Assembly: GCA_964526695.1 (NCBI GenBank)
Contig: CAZGJA010000014.1
Coordinates: 1 to 64,000 of the forward strand
Origin: JABWBH01 sp964526695
GTDB taxonomy: Bacteria > Planctomycetota > Phycisphaerae > UBA1845
Length of the DNA: 64,000 nucleotides
Direction: 5' to 3'
Shown here in pieces: positions 1 through 8,930 of the stretch. The notes below the pieces were generated by a model that searched no databases, was not told where the DNA came from, and was given only the letters and a program-made list of their open reading frames with translations. The first letter of the stretch is position 1; every line of letters begins with the position of its first letter. The translations under genes and the position numbers were made by a program.

Positions 1-1212
1 CTCGAACGATCCGACGACAAACAAACACTTGACCCCATCCTTGGTGATCTCGAGCGAGTTGTAGAACATCGGCTCGGGATCCTCAAACCACTCCGGATTC
101 GCATAAGGGTTGATGTTTTGGAATTGCACCGTCAGCGTCCCGTCCGGCGCGACGCAATCGGCCGGGACGCGAATCACCTGGTAGCGCCCCACCATGTGCC
201 GCGGCATGACCATGTATCGCTTGGCGCCCTTGTCGGGATCGCCAAACACCCAGATGGACCGGAACACTTCATCCGGCGCATACTCGAGGACTTCCGTGCG
301 ATAGCGCAACTGAATGTAATCGTCCGGAGAGCGGCTGCAGAGAATCCTCTCGAAATCAAACGTGCGAGAATCCAGTGGGTGCACGATGCGCCACTGTGCC
401 TCGTGCTTCTTCATCAATCGCCGAATTTCCGCCGAGCGGTCCACCGGCTCGGCGATGTTGTTGTAAAACCCCTCCCGCAGCCGCTGCTCATACTCCGCCT
501 CGGCATAAGGCACAAAGTCCGGGAGCTTGAACATCGTGGCGTGGCGGGCCACGAGCACTTCATTAAACAGCCGCAACCGGTCCGGGCTGGCCTGTCGATC
601 GGTCTCCGTCTCGATCAATGCCTTCTTCTGCTTGAGAATCTCCAGATCGGTCTTGCTCGTCGGCGTCAGTCCAATTGCATAGTTATCCTCAATGGGCGGC
701 TTCGTCGCTATGAGATACTTCATCATCCCATAGATGCAGCCGAAGGAGAATCCCAGAAAGATGAAATTAAAGAGCGCAATGCCCAACCACTTGCCCAGCA
801 GGTATTGCCATCGCGCGATCGGCTTAGAGAAGACGAGGAACGACTGGCGATTCACCAGCTCGTCCGAAATCGAGCGGGCAAGAAAGATCGTCAGCACGCC
901 GAGGAAGAAGCCGGTGAACTCCAGGCTGAAGGACAGGTAGCTCTGCACCGCGCCCGTCAGCGAGCCGTCCCCCTCCACCGCGAAGGGCAGCGCCAGCACG
1001 ATCATGCCGATCAGCGCCAGAAACACCAGCGCGATCTTCATCCGCAGCCCTTCGGAGATCATGTGCAGCGCCACGCTCCCCGCAGCCGTGCGACCCAGAG
1101 GCGTGAGGTCCACGACGCGGCGCACGGATCGCGCGACGCGGTCCCACGCGCCGGAAACGGCGCGGAGCGGGCTGAAGGAGGCGGCAGGAACCGGCGCTGG
1201 AGCGGCGTCCAT
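1..1212 (-). CDS. ABC-2 type transporter permease, 3' end off window
   Basis: An open frame of 404 codons starts at an ATG at 1212-1210 and is still open at base 1. It encodes a membrane protein with hydrophobic stretches near residues 50-70 (IALVFLALIGMIVLALPF) and 85-110 (SLEFTGFFLGVLTIFLARSI), then a motif typical of ABC-2 permeases (SDELVNRQSFLVFSKPI), where the loop carries SKP, and a third segment (LLGKWLGIALFNFIFLGF). After that comes a long soluble, probably extracytoplasmic, loop. The start codon overlaps the stop of the upstream ATPase gene by one base (TGATG), so the two are almost certainly translationally coupled and form one exporter. The substrate cannot be read from the sequence. 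The family call is firm; the C-terminal membrane half lies outside the window. Confidence 0.85.
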   Translation of the reverse strand, partial: MDAAPAPVPAASFSPLRAVSGAWDRVARSVRRVVDLTPLGRTAAGSVALHMISEGLRMKIALVFLALIGMIVLALPFAVEGDGSLTGAVQSYLSFSLEFTGFFLGVLTIFLARSISDELVNRQSFLVFSKPIARWQYLLGKWLGIALFNFIFLGFSFGCIYGMMKYLIATKPPIEDNYAIGLTPTSKTDLEILKQKKALIETETDRQASPDRLRLFNEVLVARHATMFKLPDFVPYAEAEYEQRLREGFYNNIAEPVDRSAEIRRLMKKHEAQWRIVHPLDSRTFDFERILCSRSPDDYIQLRYRTEVLEYAPDEVFRSIWVFGDPDKGAKRYMVMPRHMVGRYQVIRVPADCVAPDGTLTVQFQNINPYANPEWFEDPEPMFYNSLEITKDGVKCLFVVGSFE

Positions 1213-2450
1213 CACGGCTTGGGCCCGTCCTCCCGCGAAGGCGAAGGGCGGCCGCGCATGAGTTGTTCGAGAACGTCCGCGTCCGCGTTGACCGGGCGCG
1301 GCGACGGCGGGGCGGCCCCATCGGCAGGAACCGGGCGCGGCGCGGCGCTCGCGGTCTCCCGGGCCTGGGAGGCTTCGATCAAATGCTGCAGCACGCGCTT
1401 CGATCCGTCCTCATGCGGCGTCGGCGTCGAGGCGGCGACGGCCACCGGCGCGGGCGCGGAGCGACTGGCGGGCGCGGACACGAGCGACTCCACCACCTGA
1501 CGACCGGCGTCCTCGTCGCTCGACCCAAGGAAATCCGGAACCTCTCCCGCGCCCGACACGCCCGACGTGGCCACGTTGGCCTTCCTCGCATCCTCCACGA
1601 TCTGCACAAAGAAGTCCTCAAGCCGGGTGCGCGGCGCGGACACGTCCAGAATGTCCTTGTTTTCCAGCCGTCGCACGAGCTTCCGCATTTCCTCGATCGT
1701 CGCGTGCGAGAGCCGATCCGTGGTGAACTGCGTCTTATCCGTCACGCTAAGCAGCTCATCCATGTGCCCGGCCGCGCGTTGACGACCGCCGTACAGAATC
1801 GTCACCCGGTCGCAGACGTCCTCGACATCCGCAAGCATGTGACTGGACAGCAGGATCGTCTTGCCGCGTTTGCCCAGCTCACGGATCAGATCCTTGATCT
1901 GCCTCGTTCCGATGGGATCCAGCCCGGACGTCGGCTCGTCGAGAATGAGAAACTCCGGATCGTTGATCAGCGCCTGCGCCAGCCCGATGCGCCGCGCCAT
2001 GCCTTTCGAGTATTCGCCAATGGGCCGCCGCGCCTCATGCTTCAGCCCCACCATCTCCAGCAGCATCTCCGTCCGCTTGCCGCGCACCAGCGGAGGCAGA
2101 TGAAACAACCGCCCGAAATAGTCCAGCGTCTCGCGCGCATCCAGGAATCGATAAAGATACGACTCCTCCGGCAGGAAGCCGATCCGCGCCTTGACCGCCA
2201 CGTCCGTCGGCGACTTTCCAAAGACCGCGATGCGTCCTTTGGTCGGGTACAGCAACCCCAGCAACATCTTGATCGTCGTGCTCTTGCCCGAGCCGTTGGG
2301 TCCGAGCAGGCCGAAGATCTCGCCGGAGTGGATGTCCATCGTCAGGTCGGTGACGGCGGGCACGCGCGGACGCCGCCAGAAATCGCGGAACGTCTTGCAC
2401 ACGCCCGCCATCTGGACCACGGCGATGGGTTTTTCAGTCGTAGTGACCAT
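1212..2450 (-). CDS. ABC transporter ATP-binding protein
   Basis: 412 aa. The ATPase domain occupies about residues 10-235: Walker A GPNGSGKST near residue 52, an ABC signature in the form YSKGM (a common variant of LSGGQ in ABC-2 exporters), Walker B FLILDEP, D-loop SGLDP and switch histidine in LLSSHM. After residue 300 there is a long Ala/Pro/Ser-rich extension, low in complexity and without a recognisable fold, which is longer than in typical family members of about 310 aa. The downstream permease starts on the last base of this stop codon. Upstream lie two SPFH genes in the same orientation, 136 bp away, so a larger membrane-quality or export operon is possible but not shown. Confidence 0.93.
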   Translation of the reverse strand: MVTTTEKPIAVVQMAGVCKTFRDFWRRPRVPAVTDLTMDIHSGEIFGLLGPNGSGKSTTIKMLLGLLYPTKGRIAVFGKSPTDVAVKARIGFLPEESYLYRFLDARETLDYFGRLFHLPPLVRGKRTEMLLEMVGLKHEARRPIGEYSKGMARRIGLAQALINDPEFLILDEPTSGLDPIGTRQIKDLIRELGKRGKTILLSSHMLADVEDVCDRVTILYGGRQRAAGHMDELLSVTDKTQFTTDRLSHATIEEMRKLVRRLENKDILDVSAPRTRLEDFFVQIVEDARKANVATSGVSGAGEVPDFLGSSDEDAGRQVVESLVSAPASRSAPAPVAVAASTPTPHEDGSKRVLQHLIEASQARETASAAPRPVPADGAAPPSPRPVNADADVLEQLMRGRPSPSREDGPKP

Positions 2451-2586
2451 CGTGGCTTCTGCTGTCGGCCCTCAGGCTGGCGGCATGGGATCGCCCATGC
2501 TGAATCATCTCCAAGCTCACTTCGCAAACGCCGCGGCGAGCATCGTCTGTTCTTTGCGGAGTTTGATGCTTGCGGGAGCGATTGAG

Positions 2587-3933
2587 CTATTCAAACCCCG
2601 TGTCCACGGCGTGGAACTCCGGAGGCTTGCCGCCGATCTTCTTGATGTTGGACTCGATCTCGTCCAGCTTCTTCTGCTGCGGATCCGGGCCGATGCGGAT
2701 GCGCATCTGCGCCAGCCCCACCGGGCGGTAGATTTTCACGACCTCGCGGTTGCTGAGCAGCTCATTGCGCGTCTCATCCCACAGCCGCTCAAACAACAGC
2801 CGCGGATTGCGCTTGAACTCCGGCAGCAAGGAGCGGTACAGCCCCAAGTCGCCCTCCAGCTCGCCGACGAGCGTCGAGTAGTGCGCGCTGGCCCCCTTGA
2901 TCCGCTGCCCCGCCTCGCCCGCCGCATCGCTGGTCAGCAGCCGGTCCAGCTCGGCGTCCAGCTTCGCCGCAGCCGCCGCGTCGCCCGACGCGTCGCTGAT
3001 GTCCTTTTGCTCCAGCACCGCGAGGATGTCTTCGAAGACGCGCCCGGCGGCGTTGCTGAGCAATTCGGTGCGCGATTTCTGCGCATCCTGCACAAGCTTG
3101 ACCTTGTTGTTCTCCGCCTGCTGCGTTTCCTCGAACGCCCCGCGAACCTGCAGCGGCACGATCGACACCGGCGCTTTCACCTGCGTCAGCGTCATGCCGG
3201 TCGCCAGCGACGTCAGCCTCGCGTTCACCCGCGCCTTGACCTTCGCACACACGTCGTCGAGACGCTCACGGTACACCTCCTCGGTCTTCATGCCCGAGGC
3301 CACCTCGACGCCCGCGTTCTCCACCAGCACGCGGATCAGCTCTTCCGCCGGCGCCATCTTCTTTCCGTGCAGGTTGCGGATGTACTGCACAAGGTCGCTG
3401 ATCTTGTAAGTCACCACCCACTGAATGTGGACCAGCCCCTTGTCGCCGGTGAGCAGCGCCCCGTCGCGATTCGGATCCAGCCCCTCGTGCCCGCGATCAA
3501 CGAACTTCAGCCCCTTCGACTTGTCGTCTTCCGAAAGCCACAACATGTGGCTGTCGATGATGATGTCGCTGGACTGGCGCACCGGAAGACGAACCACTTC
3601 GTCCACCGGGAAAGGCCAGGCGAAGAGCGCCCCGGAGGCATGCGCCGTGGGCAGCAGCTCGCCGAACCGGAACACCACGGCTTCCTCCGTCGGCTCGATG
3701 AAGCGAATGCCCGAGCCGAGGTAGAAAACCACCAGCAGCACCATGATCCCCTTGAGGATGCGGAAGCTCTGATGCAGCGCGTCGGCGAGCGACTGGTTCG
3801 CGGCATCGAGCGGAAGGTCCGCGTCACCCGGCTCGCCGGCCGGTCCGTGGTAGTGCTCAAAGAGACCCAGACTGCGACCGTGGTCAAGGTCGTGATCGTG
3901 GTCGTGAGGATGATCATGGTCGTGCTGCGTCAT
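2587..3933 (-). CDS. SPFH/band 7 protein, HflK-like protease modulator
   Basis: 448 aa. The N-terminus is strikingly His/Asp-rich (MTQHDHDHPHDHDHD) and may bind metal. One membrane anchor near residues 60-78 (GIMVLLVVFYLGSGI) is followed directly by the SPFH entry motif IEPTEEAVVFRFGE. The SPFH domain runs to about residue 270, followed by an Ala/Glu-rich coiled-coil stretch. In the family, HflK and HflC form a membrane complex that surrounds and restrains FtsH. Its start is 6 bp downstream of the stop of the HflC-like gene, so the pair is co-transcribed, here in the order hflC-like then hflK-like. Assignment to HflK rather than another SPFH class rests on length and on the HflC-like partner. 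Confidence 0.85.
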   Translation of the reverse strand: MTQHDHDHPHDHDHDLDHGRSLGLFEHYHGPAGEPGDADLPLDAANQSLADALHQSFRILKGIMVLLVVFYLGSGIRFIEPTEEAVVFRFGELLPTAHASGALFAWPFPVDEVVRLPVRQSSDIIIDSHMLWLSEDDKSKGLKFVDRGHEGLDPNRDGALLTGDKGLVHIQWVVTYKISDLVQYIRNLHGKKMAPAEELIRVLVENAGVEVASGMKTEEVYRERLDDVCAKVKARVNARLTSLATGMTLTQVKAPVSIVPLQVRGAFEETQQAENNKVKLVQDAQKSRTELLSNAAGRVFEDILAVLEQKDISDASGDAAAAAKLDAELDRLLTSDAAGEAGQRIKGASAHYSTLVGELEGDLGLYRSLLPEFKRNPRLLFERLWDETRNELLSNREVVKIYRPVGLAQMRIRIGPDPQQKKLDEIESNIKKIGGKPPEFHAVDTGFE

Positions 3934-3939
3934 CGGGCA

Positions 3940-5046
3940 TCACCCTCTTGAACCCTTGTTGTCGGCGTCCGTCTTTGCATCAGATGCGTCGCCCTTCGCG
4001 TCGGCTTCGCCGGCCTGGTGCGCCGTGAACCCATACTTCTCTTCGAGCGCCGCTCCGCCTGAGGCCTTGGGATTCATTGGCGTCGGCAGTGTGGTCCCGG
4101 CGTCCCCGCGCATCACGGACTCGCGGCCTTCCGGCACCATCACGCTGAACGGCAGCCCCTTGGTGTCGAAGAACAGCGTAGTTCGCGTCGCCAGCGCCTT
4201 TTTCAGGGCACGGAGATTGTCAAGGAATATCCGCAGCTCGGGGTGCTCGTTGAACAGCGTGTAGTACTCGTTGACCTTCTTCTGACCCTCGGACTCGATG
4301 CGCGAGACCTTCGCGGTGACGACCGACAGGATCCGCTCCTTCGCGGCTTCCGCCTTCGCGTGAATGTCCCGCGCCTGCGCTTCGCCTGCCGTCATATAAA
4401 TGCCGGCCCTGCTTTCCTGTGCCGACTTCATGCTGCCGAAGATGGCGCTGGTCACGGATTGCGGCAGCCCCAGCTTCTTGATGCCGAACTCGACGACCTC
4501 CAGGCCGTACTCCTGATCGACCGCCTGAATCCGCGCGAGGATCGAGCGCTCGATCGTGCGGAGCGAACTCTCGGGCGCGCCCGGCTCCGGCCCGCTGCCC
4601 GGCGCGGCCGGCGCGGTGGCGCCCTCACTGACGGACACGAACTCGGAAAAATCCCGCTGGCCCACCTCGGCATTCTTCATCGTCTGGATGGAGGATCGAA
4701 GCTCCTTCGCCCCGTTCTCCTCGACCTGGAAGTTCTCATGGAACTTGCGCGGGTCCGAGATGCGCCAGATGGTGTAGGTCGTGAGGATGACGTTCTTGCC
4801 GTCGCGCGTGCTGGTTTCCTCGGTCTTGTCCTCGAGGACGCGCTTGCGGCTGTCATAGGTCACGACGCTGTGAATCGGCCAGGGGAGCTTCCACTTCAGC
4901 CCAGCCGTAGCGATCGGCTCGCCCGTGGGTTTGCCAAAAAGTTTGAGAATCGCCACTTCGGTCGAGCGCACCTGGAACGTACACATGTACGTGCCCAGCA
5001 CAAGCACCAGCACCGCAACGGCGATGTAGGTTGGCAATCGTTTCAT
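3940..5046 (-). CDS. SPFH/band 7 protein, HflC-like protease modulator
   Basis: 368 aa. It has an N-terminal membrane anchor at about residues 7-27 (YIAVAVLVLVLGTYMCTF), then the SPFH start VRSTEVAILKLFGKPTGE and a strand pattern typical of HflC (VVTYDSRKRVLEDKTEE). Around residues 135-160 an Ala/Pro/Gly-rich insertion interrupts the domain. An Ala/Glu/Lys-rich helical region (AGEAQARDIHAKAEAAKERI) follows, as in HflC where it forms the cage wall. The C-terminal tail is acidic and rich in Asp/Ala/Lys. It is transcribed with the HflK-like gene 6 bp downstream. The 234 bp upstream of its start hold two short tandem repeats and no gene. Confidence 0.87.
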   Translation of the reverse strand: MKRLPTYIAVAVLVLVLGTYMCTFQVRSTEVAILKLFGKPTGEPIATAGLKWKLPWPIHSVVTYDSRKRVLEDKTEETSTRDGKNVILTTYTIWRISDPRKFHENFQVEENGAKELRSSIQTMKNAEVGQRDFSEFVSVSEGATAPAAPGSGPEPGAPESSLRTIERSILARIQAVDQEYGLEVVEFGIKKLGLPQSVTSAIFGSMKSAQESRAGIYMTAGEAQARDIHAKAEAAKERILSVVTAKVSRIESEGQKKVNEYYTLFNEHPELRIFLDNLRALKKALATRTTLFFDTKGLPFSVMVPEGRESVMRGDAGTTLPTPMNPKASGGAALEEKYGFTAHQAGEADAKGDASDAKTDADNKGSRG

Positions 5047-5085
5047 CCGTTCACGTCTCCAAACATGCGTCGCTTACAAGCCACG

Positions 5086-5130
5086 CGCGACATCTCTTGG
5101 CGCGACATCTCTTGGCGCGACATCCCTCAG
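5086..5130. repeat. 15-bp tandem repeat, three copies
   Basis: The unit CGCGACATCTCTTGG occurs twice exactly (5086-5100 and 5101-5115) and a third time with changes at the end (CGCGACATCCCTCAG, 5116-5130). It lies upstream of the HflC-like gene. No function is evident. Confidence 0.85.
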
Positions 5131-5141
5131 CTTGCCGCCGC

Positions 5142-5245
5142 GATCTCAAATCACATATCTCAAATCTGAAATCTCAAATCTGAAATCTCAAATCCGAAAT
5201 CTCAAATCCGAAATCTCAAATCCGAAATCCGAAATCCGAAATCCC
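5142..5245. repeat. AT-rich heptamer tandem repeat
   Basis: Alternating heptads of the form AAATCTC, AAATCTG and AAATCCG run for about 100 bp between two SPFH genes. The unit drifts from AAATCTG to AAATCCG along the array. Base composition differs sharply from the GC-rich surroundings. It looks like slippage-expanded intergenic satellite DNA, not a CRISPR, since there are no unique spacers. Confidence 0.85.
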
Positions 5246-5280
5246 ATTGCCTTGCACAACCAGCCCGCGCCGGCAAACCC

Positions 5281-7380
5281 CTAGTTCTTCTCCCCAAGAT
5301 CGATCCTCGTCGGCTCGACGTTCTCATACTCAAGCAGGAAGTTGGACGGATCCCCCACGATCAAAAACTTGCGAACGCCGTCCAGCCCTTCCAGAACCTC
5401 AAGCACCTTTCGAACCTGGTACAACCCCGGCGAGGCCTTGTAGGCCGCGACTTCACTGGGGAACGCCGACGCCTTGGCCGCCGCGTCCGTCAGTCGCTGC
5501 TGCGCCCGGAGCCGCGCCATGGAAAGCCGCACGGCCGAATCGCCGCCGATCGGCGCCAGCCCCTTGACGGGATCTCCCATCAGCAGCCGCTCCACGCGCG
5601 CCTCGGCATCCGCCAGCGCCTTGGGATCCGCGTCCGGCTGCTTGGCGAGAACCTCTCGCGCCTGGATCGCCTCATCGACGAGCGTGGCCCGCGCGACGCT
5701 GCCCGCGACGGCAGTCAGAATCTGCTCCGCTTCTCCCTCGGCGGTGTGGATCGCGTCGAGCTTCTTGCCTTCCGCGGCGATGACGTCCTGAAACGCCTTG
5801 GCGACGCCGGCTTCATTGGGCGGATGGAGGCTCTCGATTCCGCAGAACACCACCTTGATCCCCAGCCCGAACGCGTCGATCTCCGCTTGCAGACCCTTCT
5901 TCAGCTCTTCATTAAACGCCTGCCGACCCGGACCCATCAGCGTTTCCAGATCGACCCGGCTGGCGCTTTCCGACAGCTTGCGAAACGCCAGCGACTCCAG
6001 AACCCGGTCCGGCTCTTCGTAGCTGTACAGGTATTTGTGCAGGTCGGTGATGTGATAGCGGATCGGCACGGACGCCATGACCGCGTTGACTGCCACGCTC
6101 TTGCCCTTCTCGGCCTCGGACTCATCCGCCGGTTTGGGCAGATTCTCGACGTTGCTCGAATGCCCGACGATCAGCAGCATCTCCGCCTGGAACTTGTGCT
6201 CCTCCGTCCAGAGCACAGCCTTCTCGCGGCCGGTCTCCTCGGATTTGGCCGGTTCCGTCGGCGCGTCGCCCACCACGAGCGTGCTGAGCCGCTTGACCGG
6301 CGCGCGCTGCACCCTCTCAATCGGCCAGGGCAGCTTCCAATGGAAGCCCGGCCCGAGCTGCTCCCCTTCCGCGTGCACGCGCCGACCGAATCGCTCAATC
6401 ACGGCCGCCTCGTCCGCGTCGATGATGACCACACTCGACAGCAGCACGACGAAGAGCATCGTCACCAGCGTCAGCGGCAGGACCGTCGCCGCCAGAAGCT
6501 GATAGAACCACGTCTTGCTGACCTCGAAACCGAACTGGTAGTTGATCGCGTCGGCGATCGACTTGGCGATCCCGCCCGGCTCGGTCACCAGCCCCAGAAG
6601 CCGGCTGTCGAAGGCGGGTCGCGGCACCACGCCGGGGGTTCGCGGGCGGTAGAAATCGGCGATGAAATTGCCCAGAAACTCGATGCCCAGCAGGAACATC
6701 AGGAAGCGGATGACCTGCGCCGCCAGCGGCTCCACCCAGGGGAAACTCCGCTCCGACACCACCATCCCGAGCATCGCAATCGCGCACACAATCGAGCAGC
6801 CGGCCATGTACGCCGCGCCGGCGCGCATCAGGCTCCACTCGCGCTGTCGCGCCAGCCCGATCGCATGAGCGCGGAAGAAGTGACAGATCAGCCCCGCTGC
6901 CACGACAAACCACACGCACCGCAACGGATTCTGCGTCCGGTGGAACACGTCCGCGGCGGGTACGGAGGCGAAAGGCCACTTCCAGTAGATGAACGAGCCG
7001 AGGATGCCGACCAGCGCCAGCACCAGCGTCGCCCCGGGCAGCAGCCAGCGGATCAGCCCCGCGAACTTGCGCCGCTCGATGTGCAGCGCCTCTTCGTCGA
7101 TCTCGAAGAGCGCCGGGTCCGCGCCGCTGGTCCGCGCCCGCCGAAGCTCCTCGGCTTCCAGCGCCTCCGCGTTGACGCGCTGCACCTGCTTGAAAACCAG
7201 AATGAGCGACAGCCAAATGAGCAGCCCCGGCGCAACGAACCGGGCGGCCGCAAAGCACACATCCGACTTTGCCCAGTACGCAACGCCCATCAGGCAGGCG
7301 AACACGATCGTCTGGGCGATCAGCCCGAGAACCGCGTTATGCGTCGCCTGTCGGTCTTTCGGCACCGCTGTCTGCATCAT
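5281..7380 (-). CDS. polytopic membrane SPFH-domain protein
   Basis: About 699 aa from the ATG at 7380 (MMQTAVPKDRQ). The frame is open 68 codons further upstream, but that stretch is Arg/Pro-rich, unlike a protein start, and would overlap the divergent promoter region. The N-terminal half has six or seven membrane segments (for example LIAQTIVFACLMGVAYWA, FVAPGLLIWLSLILVF and LLPGATLVLALVGILGSF). The last, VTMLFVVLLSSVVIIDADE, leads into an SPFH domain (EAAVIERFGRRV) that ends in an Ala/Glu-rich helical region. Ordinary HflK has one anchor, so this is an HflK-like domain fused to a multi-span module. It is upstream of, and co-oriented with, the HflC-like and HflK-like genes, which suggests a joint complex. 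Confidence 0.82.
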   Translation of the reverse strand: MMQTAVPKDRQATHNAVLGLIAQTIVFACLMGVAYWAKSDVCFAAARFVAPGLLIWLSLILVFKQVQRVNAEALEAEELRRARTSGADPALFEIDEEALHIERRKFAGLIRWLLPGATLVLALVGILGSFIYWKWPFASVPAADVFHRTQNPLRCVWFVVAAGLICHFFRAHAIGLARQREWSLMRAGAAYMAGCSIVCAIAMLGMVVSERSFPWVEPLAAQVIRFLMFLLGIEFLGNFIADFYRPRTPGVVPRPAFDSRLLGLVTEPGGIAKSIADAINYQFGFEVSKTWFYQLLAATVLPLTLVTMLFVVLLSSVVIIDADEAAVIERFGRRVHAEGEQLGPGFHWKLPWPIERVQRAPVKRLSTLVVGDAPTEPAKSEETGREKAVLWTEEHKFQAEMLLIVGHSSNVENLPKPADESEAEKGKSVAVNAVMASVPIRYHITDLHKYLYSYEEPDRVLESLAFRKLSESASRVDLETLMGPGRQAFNEELKKGLQAEIDAFGLGIKVVFCGIESLHPPNEAGVAKAFQDVIAAEGKKLDAIHTAEGEAEQILTAVAGSVARATLVDEAIQAREVLAKQPDADPKALADAEARVERLLMGDPVKGLAPIGGDSAVRLSMARLRAQQRLTDAAAKASAFPSEVAAYKASPGLYQVRKVLEVLEGLDGVRKFLIVGDPSNFLLEYENVEPTRIDLGEKN

Positions 7381-7638
7381 GCACGTCAACCCATCGAAAT
7401 CGCCGGGGATTCCCGAACCCTCGCTGCGCGACCACCGTCTTAGAGGAGGGGCCGCGTTCCGCTCCTGCGTCCGGTTGTGGCGCGAGCCCGGAAGCTTACA
7501 ATCCGTCGCGGGCGCTGCCAAGCGGAGTCGTTTGGCGTCAAGGCCGCGGACCGGAAAGCCCTCGGGCGGGCAGCTTGGGCGCAAGAGAAACCGGCGCCGC
7601 AGCAGGCTCGCCGCCTGCCGGCTCGATCAGAACCACTG

Positions 7639-8616
7639 ATGTTCACACGCTTTCTATCCATCGCCAGGGTGTCGTTTCTCGAAACGGTCAGGCAGCCGAT
7701 CTACGGCGTCCTGCTGATCTGCACCGCGCTCATGCTCGTGTTCAACGTCTCCCTGGCGGCGTTCACCATGAGCGACGACAACAAGCTCCTCCTCGAGCTA
7801 GGTCTTTCTACGCTCCTGCTCAGCGGTTTGTTCTTGGCCTCGTTCAGCGCCACCGGCGTCATCAGCCGGGAGATTGAGAACAAGACGGTGCTGACGGTGG
7901 TGTCCAAGCCGGTGGGCAGGCCCGTCTTCTTGCTGGGGAAATTCGCTGGGTTGCTCGGAGCAATCCTGCTGGCACATTACCTCAATACCCTGGTCTTCCT
8001 GCTTGCCCAAAGACATGGGGTTCTACAGACCACGGCGGAACCTTGGGACATGCCCGTCCTGCTCTTTGGCGGGCTGGGAGTGATCGTTCCGCTCATGCTC
8101 GCGGGGTTTGCTAACTACTTCTACGGCAAGGACTTCCCGCTTTCCGCGCTCGTGCTGACCACGCCCGCGCTCACCTTCTCGCTGGTCCTCGTGGCCTTTT
8201 TTGATGAAAAGTGGAACGCCATCTCGTTCGGGTCCAACTTCCCCGGCGGGCAGGTGATGATCGCCACCTTCCTCGTCCTGCTGTTCAACGTCATGCTCGC
8301 CGCCGTCGCCACCGCGGCCTCGACCCGATTCGGGCAGCTCATGACCTTGACCATCTGCGTCTTGTTCGTCTGCCTGGCGGTCGTTGCCGACTACGCCTTC
8401 GGCCAGTACGCCGAAAAATCCCAGCTCGCGGCCTGGTTGTACCATGTGGTGCCGAACCTCAGCCCGTTCTGGGTCATTGACGGGCTTTTTGCCGAAAAGG
8501 CCGAAACGACCGTGACCGGCGGCTACCTCCTCTACGCCCTCGCCTACAGCTCGCTCGTGACCACCGCGTTCGTGAGCTTCGGAATCGCCCTCTTCAACCG
8601 GCGCGAAGTGGGCTGA
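7639..8616 (+). CDS. ABC-2 type transporter permease subunit
   Basis: 325 aa from ATG 7639 (MFTRFLSIARVSFLETVRQ). The frame is open further upstream, but the added 54 residues are basic and lack similarity to a permease start. It has about six membrane segments and the loop SREIENKTVLTVVSKPVGR, the same SKP-containing element as in the permease at the left edge of the window. It is transcribed away from the SPFH cluster, with 258 bp between the two divergent starts. No ATPase is adjacent, so it probably uses the ATPase at 1212-2450 or one encoded elsewhere (inference). Confidence 0.83.
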   Translation: MFTRFLSIARVSFLETVRQPIYGVLLICTALMLVFNVSLAAFTMSDDNKLLLELGLSTLLLSGLFLASFSATGVISREIENKTVLTVVSKPVGRPVFLLGKFAGLLGAILLAHYLNTLVFLLAQRHGVLQTTAEPWDMPVLLFGGLGVIVPLMLAGFANYFYGKDFPLSALVLTTPALTFSLVLVAFFDEKWNAISFGSNFPGGQVMIATFLVLLFNVMLAAVATAASTRFGQLMTLTICVLFVCLAVVADYAFGQYAEKSQLAAWLYHVVPNLSPFWVIDGLFAEKAETTVTGGYLLYALAYSSLVTTAFVSFGIALFNRREVG

Positions 8617-8686
8617 TCCCAAGGCTCACGCGGTGGCTGAACCGGCGAGAGCTGAACCGGCGCAGCGCGCTGAGCGCTCTTCTCCC

Positions 8687-8720
8687 CCCTCCCCCCGGGA
8701 GGGGCCGGGGGAGGGCTTTT
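8687..8720 (+). terminator. GC-rich hairpin with T tract after the ABC permease gene
   Basis: CCCTCCCCC at 8687-8695 can pair with GGGGGAGGG at 8707-8715, with an inner CGGGAGGGGC, followed by CTTTT. It sits about 70 bp after the permease stop and could act as a rho-independent terminator. The same kind of sequence also occurs as a dispersed repeat in related genomes, so the terminator role is inferred. The remaining bases up to clpB hold no gene that can be supported. Confidence 0.5.
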
Positions 8721-8930
8721 CCGCGCCGCAGCGCTTCTCGTAGCCGCATTCGCTCGCGCCCCGCGTTTCCCATGCCGTTTCGTCAGTCCGCCATGCCAAC
8801 CCCACCCGCGCTCGAATCCGCATAACGCTTTGCAATATAACAGCTTACACTGCGTCACGCGCTCCGGCATGGAGCTTGCCCCCATGTACCGACGCAGCCG
8901 CGCCATGTCCACGCGGCGTTGGAAAAAGCC

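Noticed and set aside
5142..5245. AAATCTG heptads considered as a CRISPR or replication iteron array
   Set aside because: Units are adjacent with no spacers, and no replication or cas gene is near.
8831..8930. A CIRCE or heat-shock operator in front of clpB
   Set aside because: No TTAGCACTC-type inverted repeat was found in the upstream bases.
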